This document shows positions 51,928 to 62,000 of a stretch of DNA of 64,000 nucleotides, piece by piece (position 1 is the first letter of the stretch; the number at the start of each line of letters is the position of its first letter). This DNA comes from RGIG995 sp045543655 (GTDB lineage Bacteria; Bacillota; Clostridia; Oscillospirales; UBA644). The notes below the pieces were generated by a model. The model had not been told where the DNA came from. It worked only from the letters and a program-made list of their open reading frames with translations, and ran no database searches. The position numbers were made by a program, and so were the translations under genes. Location of the stretch: positions 9,428 to 73,427 of the forward strand of contig JAZPXN010000035.1 of NCBI GenBank assembly GCA_045543655.1, given 5' to 3'.

Positions 51928-53562
51928 ATGATCGTCCCCCGCCTGAAAAACGAGCCGCAGAATCCAAATACCCTTTCCTTTTCCCGGACGCTGACCGTCA
52001 GCGCCGGAGAATTCACCGAAAAAGCGGTGAAGCTGCTCGGCTATTTCCTGCCCTACGGCACCTTTTCCGCCGCAGAATCCGGGCAGATCGAAGGAATCTT
52101 GACCGATCTTCCGTCGGAAGAATACGAGCTGACCGTCAAAGAAGGCAAGGTCACCGCGAAATACGGCGACTACCTCGGCCTTCGCAACGCCCTTTCGACC
52201 TTTGCGCTTTCCGTGAAGCTGAGGGGAGACGCTCTGGTTCTGCCGGAATTTTCCGCCGCCGATGCTCCGGCCTGCACGTTCCGGGGTATTTTATTGGATC
52301 CCGCCAGAGGGAATCCTCCCTTTGAAAATTTCTGCAACGTGCTGATCCTGGCGGCAAAATGCAAATACAACTATTTTCAGTTCCATATTGCGGAGCATCA
52401 ATGGCTGAGCGTCGAGATGGACTGTCTGCCTGCGGAATACCGGCACCCCCGTTGCTTCACGAAAGCCCAGATCAAGGAGCTGAACGGGCTTTGCGACGTT
52501 CTCGGCATTGAGATCATCCCCGACTTTGACATTCCAGCCCACGCCACCCGGCTGGTGGAGCTGTTTCCCGAGATCGCCTGTGAGCCTCCCGAAGACGCCA
52601 TCCCCAGCAAGTGGGTCGCCTGCACCGGGTCGGAGAAAACCTACGCGCTATACGAAAAGATCATTGCAGAGGTTCTGCAGCTCTTTCCGAACGGAAAATT
52701 CTTCCATATGTGCGGCGACGAGCTGGAATTTGCGGAAAAAGCTCACGTGCGCCCAAATTCTCTCTGCCATTGGACCATTTGCAGAAAATGCAAGGAATTC
52801 CGGAAGAAGCACGGGCTTCGGGACCGGACGGAGCAATATTACTATTTCGTCAACCGCATCAATCGGATCGTCAAGGGGCACGGCCGCAGGCTGATGATGT
52901 CCAGCGACCAGATCGACTGCACCCGTCCGGCGGGGATCGACCTTGACGTGCTGATGGTCTTCTGGCGCATCGCAATGCCCGGCCGAGGGCCCTACGACGG
53001 TTGCTCCTTCGACGGCCAGCTGAGCCTGGGATATCAGGTGGTCAACGCCTATTATCCCGACACCTACATCGACGAAGAGACCTACATGAACGACGAGACC
53101 ATCCGCACCTGGCGCTGGGACGAGCGTCCGAAATGCGCACCGGAACACAAAAAACAGATCGTCGGAGGCGAGCTGAACGCCTGGAACTACGGAGACGAAG
53201 ATCCCCACTACGCCTTCAACGACCGGGTCCTGCCCACCACCGTAGCCCTGATGGGTGACAAGTTGTGGAACGGGGACGTGCTTCCCTACAGCGCGGAATA
53301 CGACGAGGCCCTGAATCGCACCGTCTTCGGTGCCGGAACCCCCGAAGGACTGAATATATTCCCCGGCATCGGCGCCCGTATCCCACCCCGGACCGCGGCC
53401 TGGTCCTACCCCGATCGGGTGACCTGCTCCAACGAAGAGATCGAACGAATCCTCAAAACCCTCAACGAAGGACGGTATCTGGCCGGAGACTCCTTCCGGG
53501 CCGGAGTCTATGAAAAATGTCTGCGTTATACGCTGAACAACAGAAAGGATGGAAAAAAATGA
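51928..53562 (+). CDS. GH20-like hexosaminidase paralogue with altered active site
   Basis: The 544-residue protein shows the GH20 layout: an N-terminal alpha/beta domain (1-115) and a TIM barrel with NYFQFHIAEHQWL, DFDIPAHA, FFHMCGDELEF (Asp264-Glu265) and a C-terminal EGLNIFPGIG. GH20 enzymes use an Asp-Glu pair for substrate-assisted hydrolysis of N-acetylhexosaminides. The pair is kept, but canonical residues around it differ from the downstream copy: HMCGDE for HMGGDE, FDIPAHA for FDMPGHA, and MMSSDQ for IMWSDH. It has no signal peptide. AAAGGAG lies 8 bp upstream of the chosen ATG. It overlaps the second copy by 4 bp. Confidence 0.82.
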   Translation: MIVPRLKNEPQNPNTLSFSRTLTVSAGEFTEKAVKLLGYFLPYGTFSAAESGQIEGILTDLPSEEYELTVKEGKVTAKYGDYLGLRNALSTFALSVKLRGDALVLPEFSAADAPACTFRGILLDPARGNPPFENFCNVLILAAKCKYNYFQFHIAEHQWLSVEMDCLPAEYRHPRCFTKAQIKELNGLCDVLGIEIIPDFDIPAHATRLVELFPEIACEPPEDAIPSKWVACTGSEKTYALYEKIIAEVLQLFPNGKFFHMCGDELEFAEKAHVRPNSLCHWTICRKCKEFRKKHGLRDRTEQYYYFVNRINRIVKGHGRRLMMSSDQIDCTRPAGIDLDVLMVFWRIAMPGRGPYDGCSFDGQLSLGYQVVNAYYPDTYIDEETYMNDETIRTWRWDERPKCAPEHKKQIVGGELNAWNYGDEDPHYAFNDRVLPTTVALMGDKLWNGDVLPYSAEYDEALNRTVFGAGTPEGLNIFPGIGARIPPRTAAWSYPDRVTCSNEEIERILKTLNEGRYLAGDSFRAGVYEKCLRYTLNNRKDGKK

Positions 53563-55214
53563 TTGTCCCCCGCCTGAAAAACGAACCGAAAGATCCCAAA
53601 TTCCTGGCCTTCCCCCGGACGCTGACCGTCAGCGCCGGAGACTTCACCGAAAAAGCGGTGAAGCTGCTCGGCTATTTCCTGCCCTACGGCACCTTTTCCG
53701 CCGCAAAATCCGGGCAGATCGAAGCGGTCAAGACCAATCTTCCGTCGGAGGAATACGGACTGACCGTCGAAGAAGGCAAGATCACCGTAAAATACGGCGA
53801 TTACCTCGGCCTTCGCAATGCCCTTTCCACCGTCGCGCTGTGGGCGAAGATCGACGGAGACGCCCTTCTTCTGCCGGAGGGAACCGTAAAAGACGCTCCC
53901 GCCTGCGGCTTCCGGAGCGTGATGCTGGATCCCGCCCGGGGCAATCCTCCCTTTGAAAATTTCTGCAACGTGCTGATTTTGGCCGCAAAATGCAAGATGA
54001 ATTATTTCCATTTCCACATCGTAGAACATAAATGGCTCAGCGTGGAGATGGCCTCCCTCCCCCGGGAATATCTCTACGAAGGCTACTACACCAAAGCGCA
54101 GGTCAAGGAACTGAACGATCTGTGCGATATTCTGGGGCTTGAGATCATTCCCGAATTCGATATGCCCGGCCACGCAACGAAGCTGATCGAGTTTTTCCCC
54201 AATCTGGCCTGCACGCCGCCGGAGGATACCCCCCAAAGCACCTGGGCCATCTGCACCGGGTCGGAGGGCACCTACGAATTATACGAAAAGATCATCGACG
54301 AGGTTCTGGAGATGTTCCCCAACGGCCGGTACTTCCATATGGGCGGGGACGAGCTGGAATTCGCGGATCTGGCCCACAAGCGCCCCAACAGCCTCTGCCA
54401 TTGGACGATCTGCAGTAAGTGTAAGGAATTCCGCAAAAAACACGGCTTGAAGGATCGGACGGAGCAGTATTATTATTTCGCAAATTATATCAACGGGCTG
54501 GTGAAAAAGCATGGCCGCCGGATGATCATGTGGTCCGACCATATCGACTGCGCCCGTCCCGTGGGAATGTCCACCGATATTCTTATGCAGTTCTGGCGCA
54601 TCGCCGCACCCGGCCGGGGCCCCTACGACGGGTGCTCCTTCAACGAACAGCTGAACATGGGCTATCAGATCATCAACTCCTACTATCCCGAAACCTACAT
54701 CGACGAAGAATCCTATATAAACGACGAAAAAATTCGCACCTGGCGCTGGGATGAGCGGCCGAAATGCTCGGAGGAGAACAAGAAAAACGTGCTGGGCGGC
54801 GAATTGTGCGTCTGGAATTACGGGGACGTATTGCCTTACGGCGGCGCCGTTCCCAAATTCCACTTCCAGGAATCCACCATCCCCACCACCGTGATTCTGA
54901 TGGCGGACAAGCTCTGGAACGGAGACGAGCTGCCCTATAGCGAGGAATACGACCTTGCCATGAACCGCACCCTCTTCGGCGCCAACACCCCCGACGGGCT
55001 GAATATTTTCCCCGGCATGGGAAGCCGCGTCCCGCCCCGCACCGAGGCCAAGACCTACCCCGAAAAGGCCACCGCAAGCAACGCCGAGATCAAAGCGGCG
55101 CAGAAGTTGTTGGAGGAAGACCGGTATCTGGCCGGGGACGCCTTCCGGACGAAGGTCTACCGGGATTGCCTGCAGTATACCGTCGAGCACAGGAAGGACA
55201 CTGAAAATCAATGA
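53559..55214 (+). CDS. GH20 beta-N-acetylhexosaminidase-like protein
   Basis: The 551-residue protein is a close tandem paralogue of the preceding gene, collinear along its whole length. It keeps canonical GH20 motifs: EFDMPGHA, YFHMGGDELEF (Asp-Glu pair) and IMWSDH. It is cytoplasmic. It probably cleaves GlcNAc or GalNAc from imported glycans; the actual sugar is unknown. Parts of the first 200 bp are nearly identical in DNA to the upstream copy, indicating recent duplication or gene conversion. It overlaps the PHP gene by 4 bp. Confidence 0.87.
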   Translation: MIVPRLKNEPKDPKFLAFPRTLTVSAGDFTEKAVKLLGYFLPYGTFSAAKSGQIEAVKTNLPSEEYGLTVEEGKITVKYGDYLGLRNALSTVALWAKIDGDALLLPEGTVKDAPACGFRSVMLDPARGNPPFENFCNVLILAAKCKMNYFHFHIVEHKWLSVEMASLPREYLYEGYYTKAQVKELNDLCDILGLEIIPEFDMPGHATKLIEFFPNLACTPPEDTPQSTWAICTGSEGTYELYEKIIDEVLEMFPNGRYFHMGGDELEFADLAHKRPNSLCHWTICSKCKEFRKKHGLKDRTEQYYYFANYINGLVKKHGRRMIMWSDHIDCARPVGMSTDILMQFWRIAAPGRGPYDGCSFNEQLNMGYQIINSYYPETYIDEESYINDEKIRTWRWDERPKCSEENKKNVLGGELCVWNYGDVLPYGGAVPKFHFQESTIPTTVILMADKLWNGDELPYSEEYDLAMNRTLFGANTPDGLNIFPGMGSRVPPRTEAKTYPEKATASNAEIKAAQKLLEEDRYLAGDAFRTKVYRDCLQYTVEHRKDTENQ

Positions 55215-55969
55215 TCCAGGATCTTCATTCCCATACCTATTATTCCTTCTGCGGCAAGGATAAGCCGGAGGAAATCGTCGAAGCCGCCATCCGGGGAGGA
55301 ATCCGCCTGTTCGGAATCACCGATCACGCCCACGGCGTGGGGCAGGGGCGCAGAGAGGTCTATAAGGCCGCCGCAGACGGCGTCAGCTTCCGGGATTACG
55401 GCAGAACGCTGACCCGGTATTACGACCACATCAACCTGCTGAAGGAGAAATACGCCGACGAAATTACCCTTCTGCGGGGCATTGAAATCAATACCCAGGG
55501 GCAATACCCCCACGCCGCCCTGCCGGAGGAGGTGGATATCTCCTTTTTCGATTATTGTCTGATCGAAAATCTGGACGATCCGGAGAGCATCACGAAGGGA
55601 GACTTATTCTCCTTTGCCGCCCGATGCGGATGCCCCGTCAAGGGGGTCGCCCACACCGATCTGTTCCGGCATATCGCCAACCGGGGAGAAGACCCGGCGG
55701 CCTATTTCAAGCGGATGGCCGACGAAAATATCTTCTGGGAAATGAACGTTACCTTCGACAGCATCCACAAATACCGCGAACACGAATACGTGCTGGAGTT
55801 TTTCCGCAATCCGGAGCAGCAGAGAATCGTCCGGGAGTCCGGCGTCAAGGTCTCCGTGGGCTTTGACGGACATCGGGTGGAGGATTACCGCCCCAACCGG
55901 GTGATTCACTTCTGCCGCCTGCTGGAGCGCCTCAAAATCCCCCAGCCCTTCGCCGACGAAATCAAATAA
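55211..55969 (+). CDS. PHP-domain phosphoesterase
   Basis: The 252-residue protein has the PHP metal-binding motifs DLHSHTYYS (HxH) and GITDHAHG. RGIEIN follows, then KGVAHTDLF and VGFDGHRVEDY near the end. The family includes histidinol phosphatase (HisK type) and other phosphoesterases. No histidine-biosynthesis gene is nearby, and the GH20 context suggests a sugar phosphate or other phosphate ester instead. It is translationally coupled to the GH20 gene (ATGA). Confidence 0.85.
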   Translation: MIQDLHSHTYYSFCGKDKPEEIVEAAIRGGIRLFGITDHAHGVGQGRREVYKAAADGVSFRDYGRTLTRYYDHINLLKEKYADEITLLRGIEINTQGQYPHAALPEEVDISFFDYCLIENLDDPESITKGDLFSFAARCGCPVKGVAHTDLFRHIANRGEDPAAYFKRMADENIFWEMNVTFDSIHKYREHEYVLEFFRNPEQQRIVRESGVKVSVGFDGHRVEDYRPNRVIHFCRLLERLKIPQPFADEIK

Positions 55970-56000
55970 GACGACCGTTTCATACGACCGAACCAAAAAA

Positions 56001-56036
56001 AAGACGGCGTAGCGATGTTGCTGCGCTGTCTTTTTT
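56001..56036 (+). terminator. Terminator after the PHP gene
   Basis: AAGACGGCGTAGC pairs imperfectly with GCTGCGCTGTCTT and is followed by a run of T (56031-56036). Confidence 0.78.
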
Positions 56037-56050
56037 CATATAACAGAGAA

Positions 56051-56081
56051 GGCAAGCCCGAACCCGGGCTTGCCTTTTTTT
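56051..56081. terminator. Second terminator between convergent operons
   Basis: GGCAAGCCCG (56051-56060) pairs with CGGGCTTGCC (56065-56074), followed by seven T on the plus strand. It also lies just past the stop of the giant surface protein on the minus strand. Confidence 0.85.
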
Positions 56082-56099
56082 GCTGAGAAGGGAGCGATA

Positions 56100-59000
56100 T
56101 CAGTTTTCTTTTCTGCGCATCGTGAGCCAGATCACGCCAACGAAGGAAGCCACGCAGGCCAACAGCAACGCAACGAAGGAAAGAACGCTCCGGTCGGAGG
56201 TGGAGGGATTGCCGCTGCCGGTGTCGCCGGTGTTGGCATTGCCCGCGCTTCCGGTATTGCCGGAGGAAGCGTCTCCGTCGGTGGTGGTGCCGCCGTCAGA
56301 GGTGGTACCGGAGGATCCGCCCTGATTGCTGTCGGTGGAGGCGGGGGTGATGGTCATAGTGCCCTTCACGAAGGTGACTTCGTAGTTACCGTTCTCGAAG
56401 CCGGAATCCTTAACGATGTCGTAAGTGCCGACGTTAGAACCGATGTACTTCAGCGTGCCGGTGAGGGTGTCGTTGCCGACCAGGCCTTCCACCTTATAGG
56501 TGAGGGTGGGGTCAGCCGCGCCGTAGACTTTCGTCTGATTATCAGCGGTAACGGTGACGGCCTTCTTCGTAATGGTCATGATGCCCTTGACGAAGGTGAC
56601 TTCGTAGTTATCGCCGGCGGTGAAGGCGGTATCTTCGACAATGTCGTAGGTGCCGACGTTGGTGCCGGTGTACTTCAGAGATCCGGTGAGGGTGTCGTTG
56701 CCGACCAAGCCTTCCACCTTATAGGTGAGGGTGGGATCGGCGGCGCCGTAGACTTTCGTCTGATTGTCTGCGGTGACGGTGACTGCCTTCTTGGTAATGG
56801 TCATAGTGCCCTTGACGAAGGTCACGTCGTAATTTCCGTTTTCGAAGCCGGTGTCCTTGACGATATCATAGGTGCCGACGTTGGTGCCGGTATATTTAAC
56901 GGTACCGGTGAGGAGATCGGTGCCAACCAGGCCCTCGACTTTGTAGGTCAAGTTGGGATCAGCCGCGCCGTAGACTTTCGTCTGATTATCGGCAGTAACG
57001 GTGACGGCCTTCTTGGTGATGGTCATGGTGCCCTTGACGAAGGTCACGTCGTAATTTCCGTTTTCGAAGCCGGAGTCCTTAACGATATCGTAAGTGCCCA
57101 CGTTGGTGCCGGTATATTTAACGGTACCGGTGAGGGTGTCGTTGCCGACCAGGGCTTCCACCTTATAGGTGAGGGTGGGATCAGCCGCGCCGTAAACCTT
57201 GGTCTGGTTATCGGCGGTGACGGTGACGGATTTCTTCGTGATGGTCATAGTGCCCTTGACGAAGGTGATTTCGTAAAGATCATGACCGAAGGCGGTCTCT
57301 TCCACGATATCGTAGGTGCCCGCATTGGTGCCGGTATACTTCAAAGAACCGGCAATGGCGTCGTTGTTGACCACGGTCCCAGTGGTGACCTTATAGGTCA
57401 GCCCAGGATCGGCGGCGCCGTAAACCTTCGTCTGATCGTCGGCGGTAATCGTGATGGGACGTTTTTCGGCGGTGATGGTGACGGTTGCCTCGATGGACGC
57501 GTAATCGTTATCCTCTCCGAGGACGGCCTTCACGACGATTTCGCCCACACCGGTGACCTTCAGAAGGCCGGTGACGGGATCCACGGTGGCCGGACCGGAA
57601 ACGACGGAATAGGTGAGGCGGCCGGTAGACTGTCCGCCCACGGCGGTCAGCATGGTAGCGTCACCGTATTTCAGGTGGGTGAGAGCGTTTTCGAAGGAGA
57701 AGCCGACCTGCATCATCTTGCCGTTCAGGTCGTCCAGATCCTCGAGGGCGATCAGATCCTTCCATTCGTTCTGACCCTTGACTCTCCACTGAACGTGGGT
57801 GCCGTTGGTCTGAACCTCGATTTCGGCGTTGGGGGCGAGGGTATCGGTCTCAATCAGGTCGAGCCATTCGCCGTAGCCTTCCACGTACTGGACCTTGCCG
57901 TCGTTGACCCGCAGGTACAGCTCGGTATCCAGCTCCTTGGGCAGGAAGAAGTTTGCGTAGGATACGTTTTCGCCGGAGGAGGTATTCAGACCGGTGATCA
58001 GAACGCCATTCTCGTAAACGTTGACGATATAGCCTTCGTAATACTGGCCGGAGGGAACGTGAACGGCAGTATAGCCCAGATCCTCATCGCAGGAGGAGTA
58101 CGAAAGCTTCCAGGTCAGGCTGGCGTCGCTTTCCAGGCCTTCACTCTTCCAATGCCGTGTTACGCTGAGGCTTTCGTTATCATCGAAGGCGCGGTGAGAG
58201 TGGCCGGAGAAATGGATAACGTTGGGATATTTCTTCAGCAGATTCCAGAGCAGCTCGGAGGAGTTCCAGGCGGGCATCTGACCGTCCCGGGGGCCGGACC
58301 ATTCGTTGAAGGCAATATAGCCCTTGCCGGAATTGATCTCAACCTTATTGCCGCTGGGCTGATCGTAGATCAACGCGAAGCCCGATTCGATGGTGTAATA
58401 GTGGAACATCAGATAAACGTTGCCCCGGACGTCGTTCTTGGAATAATATTCGTCCAGAACCTCCTCCAGCCATTCCAGCTGAGAGGGATCCAGGTGCTGG
58501 GAGGTGTTGGTCTTGTTTCCGCCATTGTAGTAATTGGAATTGTAAACGCCGATGCCCATATAGACGAACAGATCGTCGCCGTACTGAACGGTGTAATCGT
58601 AATCGGGGTTTTCTTCGGAAACGGTGACTTTGTAGCGGTTGCCGTTTTCGTCCTGGGTGAAGTTTTCGTTGGCGTAGGTCCAGGAGCCGAGAGCCGCCTT
58701 CAGATTGCTGATGGCTCCTTCGGGGGTAAGGCCGTTGGCGGTATCAATATTCCATTCCAGCGCGTCGTGATTGCCTGCGCTGACCCAGACGGGGAACTTC
58801 CAGCCGCCGGCAGCATAGGTATCCACAACGCCCTTCCAATGGGCGGCGGAGGAATTGGAGGTGATATCCCCGGTGACCACGGCAAAGGTGGCGTTGGCGG
58901 CGTCGAAGAGATTCATGGCCGCCGTAAAGGCCTTTGCGTTGGCGGCGGTGATCGAATCGCTGTTGAAGTGGGTATCGGACAGAAGGCCGAAGGTATACTT

Positions 59001-62000
59001 CAGGTTCCCCAGATCGGTGCGGCGTTCGACGGGGATCTCAAATTCCGCCGTGGGAATATCGTCGACCATCACCCACAGCCGGGTGGCACCGGCGGGAATG
59101 ACGGTACGGTCGGGAACGACGTAGGTCAGAACGTTGCCGCTGATGGAAAATTCATCAAAAATGGTGAGGTAGGAATAGTTGGGCAGAAGGCCGTTTTCCG
59201 TACCCCAGGCCAGAGCGTAATTCTCGCCTCCGTAGGAGGTAGGCAGGGTGACGGTGACGGTCCCTTGCGCCATACCGGCGTTGGGAAGCTCGAAATCATA
59301 GGCCACGGCGGGCAGGCGGGAAATGGTCAGAGACCGTTCCACGGGGGTGCCGTCGGAGAGGGTTCCGGACACCTTCCATTCGCCGTCGGTGGTCGAGGTA
59401 GCGGACTTGACCGGAGTCAGAACGACGTCGTATTCGGAAAGCAGCGTATCCAACTTCGCCTCCACGTCGGCCTTGGTCAGGTAGTTGGTGGCGTAAATGG
59501 AATCCACCAGGGCAATCAGGCGGGCCAGGTCGGCGTTGCGGTCGATGGCAATCGCCTCGTCGGAGAAGAGGCTGAGTATGGGATAATAGCCGTTCTTCTT
59601 CTCCCAGGCGGCGTCGGCCAGAAGGCCGGAATATTTGGCGGCGTTGTCCGCAGAGAACAGGTCGACGATGGCAACCTCGGCCTTATCGGAGGGACAGTAG
59701 CCGGCGTAATTCCCGGTCTGATAGGTCAAAGTCCCGCTGAGCGCATAGGAATTGGCGAGAGTGCTCCCCGCATTCAGGCCGACGGAGGCGTCGGTCACAC
59801 GGGGCGTGGCGACGATATTCCCGGCAGAAGAAACGTTGCTGGCGCCGGAGCCGGGCTTCAGGGAATTGATCAAACCGATATTCAGACAATTCTTAACGGT
59901 AATTTCTTCATAATTAGCGACGTCGCCTGCAATCCCGGCGGCGGCAGCGTAAACGTTGCCGGTAGAGGAATAGGTAGAGATCACGGAGGCGGCGTTGAAG
60001 CAATTTTCAACCGTGGTTCCCTTCGCAACGATACGGCCGAGAACACCGCCAACACTAACCTGGCGCTGGCCCATACCGGAAACGAGGCCGGAAAGAACCG
60101 CCACGTTTTTCACGGTAACGCCGCCGCGGGCATAGCCTGCAAGGGCGCCGGCGTTGAACCATTTGAAATCAACCTTCGCATTGAGGCAAACGTCTTTCAA
60201 GGCCAGATCGTAAACCTGAGCGCCGGTACCGAGGACACGAAAGAGACCGATATTGTAAGATCCGTCCGCTTCGACGGCGGTGACGGTCTTCTGGGTGGTG
60301 GGGGTGCCGATATACATCCCGGAGATGACGTGGCCGCCGCCGTTAAAGACGCCGGTGAATTCATTGCCGAATCCGCCGATGGGCGTCCATTCGGCGCCGG
60401 AAAGATCCAGGTCAGCGATCAGCTTGTAATTGCCGGTGACGGGATAAGCGGCATCCACGCCGATCTTTTTCAATTCCTCGACGGAATCAATATAAATAAT
60501 ATCCACGGGTACGGATTTCTCCACGAAGGTTTTCAGCATGGGATAATAGGCGGCGTCGGAGGTCTTCGCCTTCACCGTCCAGGCGGAATCCGCACCGGAG
60601 GTAAGGCCGGAGAAGAGAGAAGCGTCGTCGGCATCAAAAACCTCAATGATTCCAACCTCTTCCTGATCCTCCCCGAAGAGGAGTGCCTCATCGGAACAGG
60701 CCAGCCGGCCGGAAACGGCATAGCAGTTGACCAGAGCGGAATCGCCAGCCAGCACGTTGATGGCAGCGGTCGAAGTCCCGGAAATCGAAACGATATTACC
60801 GAGGCTGTTCCAGTCGCCGGTATCGTGTTCTTTATCGTTGATGATCTTCCCAACGTTCAGACAGTTGGAAATCGTGGTAAACTTATTGTCACAGAAGCCG
60901 GCAATTCCGGCAACGGAAACGTAGCGTGCCCCGGATGCGCTGTTGAAGGTACCGGTGACCGAGGCGCCGTTAAAGCAGTTCTTAACGACGATCCCCGCAG
61001 TATCGGCAGTGCCGCCGGAAACCGTCCGGACACAACCCAGAAGGCCGCCCACACGGGTCTGCCGTCCGCAGGTAGCCGTCAGGCTGCCGGAAACCACGGC
61101 AACGTTTTCCACGGTGAGTTTGACGTTGGTATAACCCATTACCGTACCGACGGCACAGTTAGAGCCGGAGGCAAAGTCTCCGTTGAAAACGACGTTTTCA
61201 AAAAGAACGTTCTTAACGACCGCCCCCTGAGCGCCGGTACAGAACAGCCCCCAGGCATGGGCGGGCATCGTATAAGCGCTGCTCTTCGTGGCTCCGTAGG
61301 CGTGCATATTGGAAATGGTATGCCCCTGACCGTCGAAGGTACCTCCAAAGCCGGTAAGAGCCCCGGTGGAGGTGTTCAGCCCGATCCCCGTCCAGTTGGC
61401 GTCGGACAGATCGATATCGTTCATCAAGCGGTAATAAACGCCGGTCATGGGATAAGAGGCGTTGGTACCGATCTTGCGCAGTTCGTCGGCGGTCTCAATG
61501 GAAATGACCGTATCGGTAGTCCCCACGGGAACGGCGTAATCCGCGTCAAGCGCGGCAGGGAGGGGATAATAGCCGTTCTTCAGCGTCCAGCCGGAGAAGG
61601 AAGCGATATTGGCGAAGTCCTCCACGGACAACAGGGTAACGTTGGCGGTATCCGCCGCAAACCGCTGAATCTTCGAGGTAGCGGTAGTGTCGAAAATAAG
61701 ATTCCCGTTCAGAGAATAGCAATTGGACACGGCAGACTCGGTGTTCAGCGCCGTGGCAAAACCACTACTGGTGGTAGGACGGCCAATGATGTGACCGACG
61801 GTGCTGAAGTTCGTTCCTAAAGCAGTGCTTTCGGACGTGATCACACCCACGTTGACACAATTAGAAAGCGTGGAGGCTTTCGCATCGAAGTACCCCACGA
61901 TACCGCCGACACCGATATAACAGTTGCCGGTGGTATTGCTGAATTTTGCGGTAACGTCGGCACCGTTATAGCAGTTGGTAATAGTATTCCGCTGGGCATC

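Noticed and set aside
56335..57462. Possible CRISPR or satellite array
   Set aside because: The repeat unit is about 225 bp, in frame, and encodes MBG domains; there are no unique spacers.
56070..61820. 1916-codon plus-strand open frame
   Set aside because: Antisense to the giant surface protein; its repeats simply mirror the MBG and GLUG-like repeats.
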